Positions 1-8,891 are shown, counted from the first letter of the stretch. The stretch is DNA of 62,194 nucleotides from Gemmataceae bacterium (GCA_009692005.1 SHZZ01000016.1:1-62194), one strand, 5' to 3'. Notes: generated by a model from the sequence alone, not told the origin. Translations and numbers: made by a program.

Positions 1-200
1 TTGAGCTCTTCCCACTTGGCGGGCGGGCGGTTGAAGTGCTGGGTGGCCAGCATGTAGGCGTTTCCAATCTTTTCCAAATTGATGTGGGTGGGGTCGGTGC
101 TTGCTTCTTTGATGCGACCGCCGCCGCAACCCAAAAGCAGGGAAAAAAGTAAGGCGGGAAAAAAGGCCTTGGAGGGAATGAAGTAGATCCTACGAAACAT
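1..200 (-). CDS. Small lipoprotein, C-terminally cut by the window edge
   Basis: Reading leftwards from an ATG at 200 gives 66 codons with no stop before the window ends, so only the N-terminus is seen. The protein starts with a basic tip (MFRRIYF) and a hydrophobic segment ending in LLLGCGGG, a good lipobox with the modified cysteine at residue 25. It should therefore be an exported lipoprotein. The mature part begins RIKEASTD and includes NAYMLATQHFNRPP. I do not recognise a named family. Short proteins of this look often sit beside DUF1559 genes in planctomycetes, but no such gene is next to it inside this window. Function is unknown. Confidence 0.7.
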   Translation of the reverse strand, partial: MFRRIYFIPSKAFFPALLFSLLLGCGGGRIKEASTDPTHINLEKIGNAYMLATQHFNRPPAKWEEL

Positions 201-376
201 GAACCCTCCCTGCGGGTCAGGGCCAAAAACCGATGAAAGAAAGGATAAGGTTGTGTTGAGCCTTACTTTCCCCTCTGAAATGATCTAAGTATTTTACCCT
301 TCCCCCTTCCGACTACAAGACCAATTACCGCGCCCCGGCTGTTTTCTGAAGCCCCTTGGGGCCTTGCACCCCCAGG

Positions 377-1330
377 TTACTTCGCCTCCAACACCCAAAT
401 ATTCCGGTAAGCCACCGGGTTCCCGTGATCTTGCAACAAGATCGACTGCCCTTTCTTGGCGTTGCCTTTAATTACCACCCCGTCATGAACCTTGACCCCA
501 TTGTGAATGACCGTGTACGAGATGGCATCCTCACCTGCAGGTGCGGTTTCAATATCGAAAGTCTGCCAGGTCAACGGTGGCAGGCACATATTCACCAGTG
601 GCTTGGCGTGGCCATACAAGCCGCCACACTCGTTCTGCTCCCCGGTCAGCCCGAAGCTATCGAGAACCTGGATTTCGTTGCCCAGGATGTAAACCCCGCT
701 GTTGCCCCGCCCTTGCCCACCGGCCTTGGGCTGAAAAGGCGTGCGGAATTCAAAATGGAATTTCCCCGTGGCAAAGGGCTTCTTGCTCTGCGTGCCGCGA
801 AGCAGAAGAACCTCCTCGGTGATTTTTCCGTTGCTCCAATGCTCTGGGCTGGATCCGTCAAAAAGGACAACAGCGCCAGCAGGCGGCTTGGCCCCCATGG
901 TGGGGCTTTTTCTTTCCACGCGGGTCAGAGTAAAGTTTTCTCCAGAGGGATTTTTCCCCACCAGCCGGTTCGACTCAATATTCCCCTGCCATTTGGCCCC
1001 GGAAAAATCGACTTTGTCGTCGGCAGTTTTTGCAGATACTTTGACCCTGGTTTTGCCATCCCAACCATCTCCCGGCAGTCCGCCTTCCAAAATGTAGACT
1101 TCGAATTTCCCGTCTCCCTTGGCCACCACCTGCGCGCCAAGTTTGCCCTTGCCCTCCACCGTGCCGCTGTAATCCCCCTGGATTTTGAAATCAGGCCCGG
1201 CGTCCTCGGCCTTGGTGTAAACCTCGGCGGGTTTTTTGGCCTGCGCTTTCTTCGCCTCCTGGGCCAGGGAGAAAAAAGGCGCCGTCGCCAACAACAAGGT
1301 TAGAAGAAAGTGTTTTGCAAGGGATTTCAT
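377..1330 (-). CDS. DUF1080 (3-keto-disaccharide hydrolase-like) secreted protein with an extra N-terminal domain
   Basis: A 317-residue protein. I chose the ATG at 1330 over the longer frame because it opens directly on a signal peptide (MKSLAKHFLLTLLLATAPFF, cleavage near SLAQ) and has a GGAG about ten bases upstream. Residues from about 150 to the end form the DUF1080 jelly-roll (concanavalin-like) domain, with VLFDGSSPEHW at its start, HFEFRTPF, NSGVYILGNEIQVLDS, and the closing LLQDHGNPVAYRNIWV that is typical of the family. Members of this family hydrolyse 3-keto-glycosides. Residues of about 35-145 are an additional beta-rich segment not present in the second DUF1080 protein of this window (7469-8236), perhaps a small binding domain. 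It is monocistronic. Substrate cannot be told from sequence. Confidence 0.85.
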   Translation of the reverse strand: MKSLAKHFLLTLLLATAPFFSLAQEAKKAQAKKPAEVYTKAEDAGPDFKIQGDYSGTVEGKGKLGAQVVAKGDGKFEVYILEGGLPGDGWDGKTRVKVSAKTADDKVDFSGAKWQGNIESNRLVGKNPSGENFTLTRVERKSPTMGAKPPAGAVVLFDGSSPEHWSNGKITEEVLLLRGTQSKKPFATGKFHFEFRTPFQPKAGGQGRGNSGVYILGNEIQVLDSFGLTGEQNECGGLYGHAKPLVNMCLPPLTWQTFDIETAPAGEDAISYTVIHNGVKVHDGVVIKGNAKKGQSILLQDHGNPVAYRNIWVLEAK

Positions 1331-1452
1331 GGTGTTGCTCCAAAAGGGCCAAAGAGGGAAGGACAACTTTGCGTGATGAAAATAATTTACACTCCGGCAG
1401 GTCCGGGGGGTAATGTTTTTTTTAATGTGCGGACTTTCGCGGGATTAAAACA

Positions 1453-1517
1453 CCCTGGGAACGCCAGGCTCCAGCCTGGCAAAGGAAGAAGCCACGCTGG
1501 AGCGCGGCGATCCCAGG
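1453..1517. repeat. Dispersed intergenic palindromic element, copy 1
   Basis: This element lies in the 347-bp gap between the divergent genes at 377-1330 and 1678-3069, which otherwise holds no gene that I can support. The outer arms CCCTGGGA and TCCCAGGG are inverted repeats. Inside is a second palindrome, GCCAGGCT-CCAGCCTGGC, then CGCTGGAGCGCGGCGATCCC. The same two blocks appear in opposite orientation near 16881-16998, with weaker versions at 28390-28423 and 57463-57592. It resembles REP-type intergenic repeats. No coding capacity. Confidence 0.7.
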
Positions 1518-1677
1518 GAAGAACTAATCACGCTTGCACCCCAGAGGGTGCTTGGACCCTGAGCGGCGCGGAAAATGGGGACATTTCTATCTGTGGATGA
1601 CAAACCCTGGCCAATTGTCTTGACATCCCGAAGCCAGAAAGTGAATCTATAGCTACCTGCCTAAAGGTCTTATACCG

Positions 1678-3069
1678 ATGCATTCAAGAAGGTCGTTCCT
1701 GGTTGCCTCCACCGCCATGGTAGCGGGATTGCGTTTTGGCGCCGCCGGCCCCAGCAACCCGGCCAACTCGGCCAAGGGTGGGAAAGCCAAATCGACCATC
1801 CTCTTTTTCCTAAGCGGCGGGGCCTCCCACCTCGACACCTGGGACATGAAGCCCAATGCCCCGGAGGAATACCGCGGGCCGTTTAAGCCGATGGCCACCA
1901 GCGCCCCTGGCATCCAGCTTTGCGAACATTTACCCATGACTGCCAAGCTGGCCCATCACCTGGCGCTGATCCGGCCAATCCGCGGCACGGTCAACACCAA
2001 TGATCACCACGGCGGTTATTATCACAACCTGACCGGCCACGCGCCGGACCTGAGTTTCCTGACCCTGGGGAACAACCGCACGCCGTTCCCCGACGACTGG
2101 CCTTTCATGGGTTCGGTGGTGGCTTCGCGGAGGAAGGCGCACCCGTATTTACCCAATGCCATCACCTTGCCGCAGAAGCCCAGCAAGGCGCCTTACACTC
2201 GCCCTGGGCAGTTCGCGGCAAAACTGGGGGTGGAGTTCGACCCGCTGTATGTCCTGGGCAGCCGGGACAATCCGTTGCTCTTCACCACCCCCTCGTTGAA
2301 TTTGGATACTACCGTTTCCCCTGCCCGGTTGAAGGAACGGAATGGCTTGCTGACGCGTTTTGATGAAGCCCGGCGGGAGTTCGACCAAGGCGGTGGGAAA
2401 CAAAACTGGGATCGCATTCGCGGCCGGGCTTTTAGCCTCCTCACCTCGTCGCAAACGGCGGGCGCCTTCGATTTAACCAAGGAGCCGGAAAAACTGCGGC
2501 AGCGGTACGGCGCCAACGCCAATGGCATGAGCCTGCTCCTGGCGCGCAAATTGGTGGAGGCTGGCGTGCCATTTATCACCGTCTTCTGGCTGGAAGATGA
2601 GAAAATCGACAACAAGTGCAAAAGCGCCGGCGGCTGGGACACGCATGGCAACAACTTTACCTGTTTGAAAGAGCATCTGCTGCCTGAATTCGACCGCGCC
2701 TATTCCGCCTTGATTGAAGACCTGGCCGAGCGCGGCTTGCTCGATTCCACCCTGGTCATGATTACCAGTGAGATGGGTCGGAAGCCAAAGATCGGCGACC
2801 CTCGCAGCGGGGGGCCCAACGGCGCCGGTCGCGATCACTGGACCCATTGCCTCACTGATATTCTTGCCGGCGGGGGAATCCGCGGCGGCTCGGTCTATGG
2901 CGCATCCGACAAGCGCGGCGAATACCCCGACCTGAAAACCGTCACCCCTGCCGATGTCACCAAGACCGTCTACCACGCCATGGGCATCCACGATCTTGAA
3001 GCCATCGACCGCGAGGGCAAGCCCTTTAACTTGCTTTCTGAAGGCAACCCGCTGCTGGAACTGTTTTAA
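1678..3069 (+). CDS. DUF1501 family exported protein (alkaline phosphatase/sulfatase superfamily fold)
   Basis: A 463-residue protein. The N-terminus reads MHSRRSFLVASTAM: the twin-arginine SRRSFL (residues 4-9) before a hydrophobic stretch indicates Tat export of a folded protein. DUF1501 motifs are present in order: ILFFLSGGASHLDTWD near residue 45, GGWDTHGNN near 318, ITSEMGRKP near 362 and GRDHWTHC near 384. Asp, His and Glu residues in these motifs match the metal-binding pattern of the alkaline phosphatase/sulfatase superfamily. Enzymatic activity of DUF1501 proteins is not established. The gene is 29 bases upstream of the propeller gene at 3099, probably in one operon. Unlike the two other DUF1501 genes in this window, it has no adjacent DUF1549/DUF1553 partner. 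Confidence 0.88.
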   Translation: MHSRRSFLVASTAMVAGLRFGAAGPSNPANSAKGGKAKSTILFFLSGGASHLDTWDMKPNAPEEYRGPFKPMATSAPGIQLCEHLPMTAKLAHHLALIRPIRGTVNTNDHHGGYYHNLTGHAPDLSFLTLGNNRTPFPDDWPFMGSVVASRRKAHPYLPNAITLPQKPSKAPYTRPGQFAAKLGVEFDPLYVLGSRDNPLLFTTPSLNLDTTVSPARLKERNGLLTRFDEARREFDQGGGKQNWDRIRGRAFSLLTSSQTAGAFDLTKEPEKLRQRYGANANGMSLLLARKLVEAGVPFITVFWLEDEKIDNKCKSAGGWDTHGNNFTCLKEHLLPEFDRAYSALIEDLAERGLLDSTLVMITSEMGRKPKIGDPRSGGPNGAGRDHWTHCLTDILAGGGIRGGSVYGASDKRGEYPDLKTVTPADVTKTVYHAMGIHDLEAIDREGKPFNLLSEGNPLLELF

Positions 3070-3098
3070 AAGCCACTTCTTATTAAAGGAACGCTCCG

Positions 3099-4541
3099 AT
3101 GAGAATGCCTTTTTGGTTCTCTCTGGCCTTGCTGTTTTGTCAGGAAGCGAAGTCGATGGCAGCCGCGCCGCCTGCTTCTCCCGTGGACATTGGGTCGCGC
3201 AAGGAATTGTTCGTCGATGGTTTCCTGATTGATTCACTCAACGGGGCCCGGCTGGCGCTTCACCCTCCCGTGGCGCGGGAAATCGTTCACACATTCGACA
3301 AGCCGTGGGAAGGTGTCTACAGCGGTTACTTGACGGTGCTCAAGGATCAAAACAAGTTTCGCATGTACTACCGCGGTTTGCCCGTGGCCAAGCATAGTTT
3401 GGATGCCGAGGTCACTTGCCTGGTGGAAAGCAAGGATGGCATTGAGTGGACCCGCCCGACGGTGGGGATTTATGAAGTGTCAGGCGCCAGGGAAAACAAT
3501 GTCGTGCTGGCCAGGCACCGGGCTTGTCATAACCTGGCGCCATTCATCGACACCCGCCCCGGTGCGCCGGCCGAACAGCGCTACAAGGCTCTGGGAGGAA
3601 CAGGAAAACCAGGCCTGATCGCTTTCGCTTCCCCCGATGGCATTCATTGGAAACCGCTGCAAGAAAATCCGGTGATCACCGAGGGGGCCTTCGATTCGCA
3701 AAACATCGCCTTTTGGAGCGAGGCGGAAAGCCGCTATGTCTGTTACTTCCGGGTCTTTCGCGAGGGAGTTCGTTGGATTGCCCGGAGCGACTCGTTGGAT
3801 TTCGTTAACTGGAGTCAACCGGTCGATCTAGATCCTGGGAAATTGCCGCGCCAGCACCTGTACACCAATCAGATGCTGCCTTGCCCTGGTGCGCCGCACC
3901 TTTACATCGGATTTCCCACCCGCTTTTTCCCCAACCGCAGGGCGCTTTCCGACGAGGAACTGTCTCATCTCGGCACGCCCAAGGAATGGGGCTACGCCAA
4001 GGATTGCACCGACATTGTGCTGGTGTCGACGCGAGGCGGGAGTCAATTCGACCGTTCCTTTATGGAAGCGTGGATCCGGCCTGGGCTCGATCCCAAGAAC
4101 TGGACCTCCCGGGCCAGCTATGGCGCCCATGGTCTGGTGCCCACGGCGGCGAATGAACTTTCCCTTTATGTCCTGCACAATGGCGGCTACCCGACTTCCC
4201 ATGTTCGCCGTTACTCGCTTCGGCCTGAAGGATTTGCTTCCCTGCAAGGCCCTTACCAGGGGGGAAGCGCCACCACGGTGGCCTTAAAGTTTCAGGGGAA
4301 GCGGTTGAAGTTGAATTGTTCCACCTCGGCGGCCGGGGGCATCCGCGTGGAGGTGCAAACGCCGGAGGGAAAGGCCATTCCAGGATATTCCCTGGCAGAT
4401 TGCCAGGAGATATTGGGTGACAGTTTGGAAAAGACGGTCCAATGGAAAAAGTCTTCCGTGGAAGCCTTGCAGGGCATGGCAGTGCGCTTGAAGTTTGAAC
4501 TCCGCGACGCCGACTTGTACTCAATTCAGTTTGTGAAGTGA
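3099..4541 (+). CDS. Secreted beta-propeller protein, glycosidase-like (GH32/GH43 resemblance)
   Basis: A 480-residue protein with a signal peptide (MRMPFWFSLALLFCQ) and an AAAGGA ribosome site. Its body has repeated blade-like phrases: FRMYYRG, CLVESKDGIEWTRP, LIAFASPDGIHWKPL, WIARSDSLDFVNWSQP. This 'S.DG..W' pattern is seen in five-bladed propellers of sucrose/arabinan-type glycoside hydrolases and related sialidase-like proteins, and planctomycete homologues are often labelled that way. The last ~110 residues are a beta-sandwich-like segment (VEVQTPEGKAIPGYSLADC). I cannot point to a catalytic triad, so hydrolase activity is only inferred. It follows the DUF1501 gene closely and probably acts with it outside the cytoplasm. 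Confidence 0.75.
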   Translation: MRMPFWFSLALLFCQEAKSMAAAPPASPVDIGSRKELFVDGFLIDSLNGARLALHPPVAREIVHTFDKPWEGVYSGYLTVLKDQNKFRMYYRGLPVAKHSLDAEVTCLVESKDGIEWTRPTVGIYEVSGARENNVVLARHRACHNLAPFIDTRPGAPAEQRYKALGGTGKPGLIAFASPDGIHWKPLQENPVITEGAFDSQNIAFWSEAESRYVCYFRVFREGVRWIARSDSLDFVNWSQPVDLDPGKLPRQHLYTNQMLPCPGAPHLYIGFPTRFFPNRRALSDEELSHLGTPKEWGYAKDCTDIVLVSTRGGSQFDRSFMEAWIRPGLDPKNWTSRASYGAHGLVPTAANELSLYVLHNGGYPTSHVRRYSLRPEGFASLQGPYQGGSATTVALKFQGKRLKLNCSTSAAGGIRVEVQTPEGKAIPGYSLADCQEILGDSLEKTVQWKKSSVEALQGMAVRLKFELRDADLYSIQFVK

Positions 4542-4582
4542 ATCGGGTCGGGGAAACTTCAAAAGGCTTGGCAGAAAACAAA

Positions 4583-4625
4583 CCACCTTGCTTACCCTGA
4601 GTTTGTCGCAGGAAGAGCAAGGTGG
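4583..4625 (-). terminator. Probable rho-independent terminator for the gene at 4671-5381
   Basis: Perfect ten-base arms CCACCTTGCT and AGCAAGGTGG flank a 23-base loop in the gap between two convergent genes. Read on the minus strand, the stem is followed by TTTGTTTTC, which suits termination of the minus-strand gene. The plus strand has no comparable U run. Confidence 0.55.
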
Positions 4626-4670
4626 GGATTTACACTTTCAGGCGCTCAATCCGCCTGAAGAGAAACCGTT

Positions 4671-5381
4671 TTACTTTTTCTTCAACCCTTCGATTTCCTT
4701 TTCGATTTTTTCCAAACGCTGAAGGATCAGATCGAGCTTTTTGGAATTCTCGGTTGCTATGCCGGGGGCGCCCAAGACAGTGACGGCGCCCTTTTGACCT
4801 GCCATGGCTGCTGCAATCTTTTTCTTCAACTCCTCAGATACTTTGCCATCCACCCCATTCACTACGAATTGAAATTGCACACCTTTTTTCGGATCGGGTT
4901 TTTGCTCCACAGGTTTGCCATCTTTGCCGATGACAATCACTTTCTTTTGGACTTCCACATTGCCTTTGCCACCTTTGACACCGGCCTTGGCCAAGGCCTC
5001 CTCGATCAGCTTTTTAATTTCCGGAGGAAGTTCCTTGCCATCGCCCAGGGAATATTCAGTTTTCTTCCCATCGGGGCCGATGATAATGACATGGCATTGG
5101 ACCTTGGTTTCCGTCTTGCCCGGGACCTTGCCTTCCTGCTTGGTCGGTTCCTTGATTACGCGGATTTCAACTTTCTTTTCGTCCTTTTTCCCTTCCTGGG
5201 GTTTTACTTCAGTGATGACTTCATCGTTCCCTCTGCGGAAGAGGAGGATGCGTTTTTGCGGCTGTACTTCCACCTTGGGCGGATCCTGGGAAACCTTTTT
5301 GGGCTCCTCGGGGAAAGAAAAACCCTGGCCTTGAAAGGCGCCCCAGACCAGAGCCGCGCAACCGAACTTTTGCCATTTCAT
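4671..5381 (-). CDS. Secreted lysine-rich protein of unknown function
   Basis: A 236-residue protein preceded by AGGAGA six bases before the ATG. The first ~24 residues look like a signal peptide (MKWQKFGCAALVWGAF). The mature part is highly charged, with three similar beta-hairpin-like phrases: RVIKEPTKQE, CHVIIIGPDGKKTEYSLGDG and KKVIVIGKDGKPVEQ. Each of the last two is followed by a short helix of the PPEIKKLIEEALAKAG or SEELKKKIAAAMAG type. The C-terminal ~30 residues (KLDLILQRLEKIEKEIEGLKKK region) should form a coiled coil. I recognise no family. The 'I.G.DGK' repeats suggest a duplicated small fold, possibly periplasmic and oligomeric through the coiled coil. Confidence 0.75.
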   Translation of the reverse strand: MKWQKFGCAALVWGAFQGQGFSFPEEPKKVSQDPPKVEVQPQKRILLFRRGNDEVITEVKPQEGKKDEKKVEIRVIKEPTKQEGKVPGKTETKVQCHVIIIGPDGKKTEYSLGDGKELPPEIKKLIEEALAKAGVKGGKGNVEVQKKVIVIGKDGKPVEQKPDPKKGVQFQFVVNGVDGKVSEELKKKIAAAMAGQKGAVTVLGAPGIATENSKKLDLILQRLEKIEKEIEGLKKK

Positions 5382-5542
5382 GCTGATTCTCCTGTAATAA
5401 ATCGGCGTGTTACCACCTAATAAGACGATTCAATACGGGCAATAGATTAACCGGCGAGCGGATTTATTATTACCCGGTTTGCCTGCTTTCGCAAGGGGAG
5501 GAAATGGGGTACAAGGGACCTTCCTTCTTGAAAGGAACTGCC

Positions 5543-7384
5543 ATGAACTTCCGCCTGCTGTCCTTGATCCTGGTTGGACTGACGACTTCCCTACTTCTGG
5601 CCCAGGAAAACCCCTACGGGAATTTAAAAAACATCGAGTTAAAGCAGGTGGCAAAGGCGCCTGGGTATTCCGAGGGCCCCACCTGGGTGAAGGGTGAAAT
5701 CTTTTTTTGCAGCGGCGCCCTGTTGCGGGTTCGCCTAGATGGAAAAGTCGAAAAATTTCTCGATATCAATCCTGGTGGGACAGTGCTTCGGGGCGATGGA
5801 CAACTTCTCATCTGCGATAACAAAACCCCCGGCTTGCTGGCCTATTCACCGGAAGGCAAGCTGGGTGTGCTTGCCGATTCTTTTGCAGGCAAGCCGTTGA
5901 ATAGTTTAAACGACCTGACGGTTGATGCGGTTGGAAATATTTATTGGACCGACCCCTCGGGCTCCTCGAAAGACAAGCCAGTTGGGAACATCTTTCGCCT
6001 GACCCCTGAAGGGCAAGTGACCAAGGTGGCCACGGGACTGGCGTTTCCCAACGGCCTGGATGTCGATCCCGCTGGCCAGGGCCTTTATGTCATTGAATCG
6101 CAAAGCCAAAAAATCCTGCGTTATTCGTTGCTGCCTGATGGCGGCCTTGGGAAGCCCGAGGTGTTTTACGATCTGGGAGGGAGCGGCGGAGACGGGTGCG
6201 CCTTCGATGAAAAAGGGAATCTCTGGGTGGCGGACTTTCATCGGCCTGAAACCAAGAAGGGGCGGATTCTGGTCCTCAATCCCAAGGGGGAAGTTCTGGG
6301 CGCCATCGCCGTGCCGACCCAGGTAGTGAGCAATATCAGTTTTGGCGGACCCAATCACGATGAGATTTACTGCACCACTGGCACCCCGGACGGCGTGTTC
6401 CACGCCAAGGTGGGCATCAAGGGTTTCAGAGGGCATCCGGGAAAGGCTGGTAAAGTGTTGCGGCAACTGCCCCTGCCGCCCGGGTCGCCTGCTTCATCGG
6501 TTGCCCCCCGCAAGTTCGGTTCCCCCGGAGGAATGGGCATTACTCGTGGCTGGTACCTTTGGCAAAAGTACGACCCGGCCAAGGGAGAAGCCGAGGTGGT
6601 TCGCGAATCGGATGGCCAGGTTTTTCAAACCCGGGTTCTCCCCTGGGCTACAACCTACCGGCGGCTGGCGTATGGCGGGTCGCCAGCGGATCTCCTTCCC
6701 AAGGAAAGGGTGAACCTGTTTTTCAACCCGGATGAAAAAACCCAGCGAGGCTATCTGGTTCATTTCCAGGATGAACTCTGCCAGATGAAAGGGCACGGTC
6801 ACGCGTGGGAATTGGTTTCAGTAGAGCAAGGCGGGCGAAGTTTTGTCGCCAAGGGAATGGCCGGGGACAAACCGCTCGATGGCGGGGTGATGTATTTTAA
6901 GCTGGCGCCCCAGTGCGAGGTTTGGCAAGGAGGAAAAAGGGTTCCTCAGGGGGAGTGGAAAAAAAGCGCCCGTTGCTATTTGTGCTGGAGCGTGGAGGGG
7001 AAAGGGGGCATCGTCCACTTGCTGGCCGATGACGCGAGTTTGAAAGCGATTCAGGAGCAGGAGGAAAAACGGATTCGCGCCCGGCTGGAGAAGGATGGCC
7101 TGGAGGGCCGGTTGGAGGGAGTCAGCGGTTCACGCCTCGACTTTATGGCTTACGCGACCTACTGGTCCCAGGCCAACCAATTGCAGCCGGGGCAGAAAGT
7201 CCAAATTGGCCCGGACCGTGGCGTGGCCATTGCAGCGGCCGTAGTTTCAAGAAAGAATCAAGGGACTTATGGTTCCGGGGTTTGCGACCTTGCCCTGGAT
7301 TTGGCGGATGAAAAGGACGGGGCTTTGGCAATGAAATGGCCATTCGAGCAACCGGTTCGGCTCTGGTTGCCCGCGGCCAAATAA
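5543..7384 (+). CDS. SMP-30/gluconolactonase-like secreted protein with an additional C-terminal domain
   Basis: A 613-residue protein. The start chosen is the ATG at 5543, preceded by AAAGGA and opening a signal peptide (MNFRLLSLILVGLTTSLLLAQ). Residues of about 30-290 are an SMP-30/gluconolactonase six-bladed propeller: APGYSEGPTWVKGEIFFC, LNDLTVDAVGNIYWTDP, FPNGLDVDPAGQGLYV and GCAFDEKGNLWVADF. These are the usual positions of the Glu, Asn and Asp metal ligands. Known members open sugar lactones. The remaining ~300 residues are unlike the family, which is normally about 300 residues long. They include cysteine and tryptophan-rich segments (ARCYLCWSVEGKGG) and an all-helical EQEEKRIRARLEKDG stretch, and I do not recognise them. 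It is divergent from the gene at 4671. Confidence 0.8.
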   Translation: MNFRLLSLILVGLTTSLLLAQENPYGNLKNIELKQVAKAPGYSEGPTWVKGEIFFCSGALLRVRLDGKVEKFLDINPGGTVLRGDGQLLICDNKTPGLLAYSPEGKLGVLADSFAGKPLNSLNDLTVDAVGNIYWTDPSGSSKDKPVGNIFRLTPEGQVTKVATGLAFPNGLDVDPAGQGLYVIESQSQKILRYSLLPDGGLGKPEVFYDLGGSGGDGCAFDEKGNLWVADFHRPETKKGRILVLNPKGEVLGAIAVPTQVVSNISFGGPNHDEIYCTTGTPDGVFHAKVGIKGFRGHPGKAGKVLRQLPLPPGSPASSVAPRKFGSPGGMGITRGWYLWQKYDPAKGEAEVVRESDGQVFQTRVLPWATTYRRLAYGGSPADLLPKERVNLFFNPDEKTQRGYLVHFQDELCQMKGHGHAWELVSVEQGGRSFVAKGMAGDKPLDGGVMYFKLAPQCEVWQGGKRVPQGEWKKSARCYLCWSVEGKGGIVHLLADDASLKAIQEQEEKRIRARLEKDGLEGRLEGVSGSRLDFMAYATYWSQANQLQPGQKVQIGPDRGVAIAAAVVSRKNQGTYGSGVCDLALDLADEKDGALAMKWPFEQPVRLWLPAAK

Positions 7385-7406
7385 AAACCCCCGCGGAGAA
7401 AAGCCA

Positions 7407-7436
7407 GCCGGGGCGCACTGCAAAATGCGCCCCGGC
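7407..7436. terminator. Strong hairpin between convergent genes
   Basis: Perfect 11-bp arms GCCGGGGCGCA and TGCGCCCCGGC with an eight-base loop lie between the converging ends of the genes at 5543-7384 and 7469-8236. On the minus strand it is followed by TGGCTTTTC. On the plus strand there is no U run. It probably ends transcription, chiefly of the minus-strand gene, or insulates both. Confidence 0.6.
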
Positions 7437-7468
7437 AAAAGCATCGGCCCCAAGGACCTTACTACGGG

Positions 7469-8236
7469 CTACTTTTTCTTTTCCTGTTCCCGTTTCTTGG
7501 CATCGTCGATGTACTTCTGCTCGCGCTGGTAAATCTCTTCACTCACCTTGGCCGGGGCAACCGGGGCCTTATCGATTTCACTATCGGCCTTGAGTTCCCG
7601 CAAGCGAATAGAGCGGAACCAAACCGGGTCGCCATGGTCTTGAATGTGCAAGTTGGCCCCGCGCGCCTCTAGGTTGGCGCCACGGTGCTTGAGCAGTTCC
7701 ACCTCCCATGCGTACTTGGGGTCGGTGTAATCAAAATCGATCACCTTGACGCCGTTCAGCCAATGCTGAATGACGGCGCCCTTGCAGACAACGCGTCCGG
7801 AGTTCCATTCCCCCACGGGGTTGGTGGCATCCTTGGAAGGCGGCATGCAGAAATAAAGTGAGGCGGCGCTGGTGCGCGGGTTTTTGCCGTCGTTGTGAAC
7901 CTTGTTGTCGAGGATCTGATATTCGTACTGACCGGGTCGGTAATAGAGCCCGCTGTTGGACCCTTTGCCGACTTTCCAATCGAAACGGAGTTCGAAGTTG
8001 TCGGGGATTTTTTTGGCGGAATAAGTGATGTCGCCTCCTTTGTCTTTGCGCGCCATGGCGCCATCGACCGCCACCCAGTTTCCTTTATTATCCCAGCCGG
8101 CGAAATCGCTGCCATTGAACAGCAGTGTGAAACCCTGCTTCTTTTCCTCGGGTGAGAGGGTGATGGGGGAGTCAGCAGCCAGACCGGGCAAGGTGAAGCA
8201 AAGGAGGGCCGCGGCCAGGCAACACAGTCTTTTCAT
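7469..8236 (-). CDS. DUF1080 (3-keto-disaccharide hydrolase-like) secreted protein
   Basis: A 255-residue protein starting at the ATG at 8236, which opens a signal peptide (MKRLCCLAAALLCFTLPGLAA). The DUF1080 domain fills residues of about 35-215: FTLLFNGSDFAGWDNKGNW, KKIPDNFELRFDWKVGKGSNSGLYYRPG, YEYQILDNK, and the closing HIQDHGDPVWFRSIRLREL. This is the single-domain form normal for the family. The last ~40 residues are a Lys/Glu-rich helix (REQKYIDDAKKREQEKKK), probably exposed. Known members hydrolyse 3-keto-glycosides, but the substrate here is unknown. Downstream is the strong hairpin at 7407-7436. Confidence 0.88.
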   Translation of the reverse strand: MKRLCCLAAALLCFTLPGLAADSPITLSPEEKKQGFTLLFNGSDFAGWDNKGNWVAVDGAMARKDKGGDITYSAKKIPDNFELRFDWKVGKGSNSGLYYRPGQYEYQILDNKVHNDGKNPRTSAASLYFCMPPSKDATNPVGEWNSGRVVCKGAVIQHWLNGVKVIDFDYTDPKYAWEVELLKHRGANLEARGANLHIQDHGDPVWFRSIRLRELKADSEIDKAPVAPAKVSEEIYQREQKYIDDAKKREQEKKK

Positions 8237-8367
8237 GGGAAACTCTCTTTTGGGAATGACAGGGGAGGCAAGGAACCGAAAACAGGGATTTTTACACCTG
8301 GCCATATTCTTTCCGATGAGGGCTCAGTGTCAACCACTAATAAATTAAACCGTTCTCGGGGGTGGAG

Positions 8368-8811
8368 TTATTTCTCCGGGATGAAAGAGGAGTGTTCCGC
8401 CAGTGCTTTCCAACCGGCGGCAGTGCGGATCCAGACCAGAGTGAAGCGAGTGGTTTCGTCGATTTTTTTTCCGGCTCGAATTCCCACGGTCCGCACTTTT
8501 CCCGTCTCTATGGCGGTGGCACCCGCCACACGCACCTCCACCTCCGAGGAATCGAACGATTCATAGCGGGTTTCCTGTTTGCCGAGATTGGCCAGCATGT
8601 TGGCTTTGTTTATCTTTTTCCCTGTGGCAGTAGTCAGGACAAACTCTTGGGCGAGAATGTTTTCCAGCGCTGACTTGTTTTTTTCGGCCAAGGCTTTTTC
8701 ATAACGGGCCGAGGCGATGTGAACTTCCTTTTTGGCCAAATCGACGGCGGCAGCCTGGGCCGTTTCCTGGTCGGGAAAGAACAAGCAAGGGAAAAGTAGA
8801 ATAGTTAACAT
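8368..8811 (-). CDS. Secreted SnoaL-like/DUF4440 (NTF2-fold) protein
   Basis: A 147-residue protein. The upstream ATG at 8823 overlaps the ribosome site (ATGGAGGATTCC), so the ATG at 8811, five bases after GGAGG, is the better start. A hydrophobic leader (MLTILLFPCLFF) is followed by a helix and cone-shaped beta sheet typical of NTF2-like proteins: AEKNKSALENILAQEFVLTT, GKKINKANMLANL, VRVAGATAIETGKVRTVG, and RFTLVWIRTAAGWKALAEHSS. The spacing matches SnoaL/DUF4440 proteins, which are small binding or isomerase-like domains with varied roles. No catalytic residue can be assigned. It is divergent from the SDR gene at 8892 with 80 bases between them. Confidence 0.8.
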   Translation of the reverse strand: MLTILLFPCLFFPDQETAQAAAVDLAKKEVHIASARYEKALAEKNKSALENILAQEFVLTTATGKKINKANMLANLGKQETRYESFDSSEVEVRVAGATAIETGKVRTVGIRAGKKIDETTRFTLVWIRTAAGWKALAEHSSFIPEK

Positions 8812-8891
8812 GGAATCCTCCATTTCACTTTACATAATTGGTCCAGCTAATTATTGTGGGTGAATAAGCAAGAAGGATGCGAAACTAAAGT

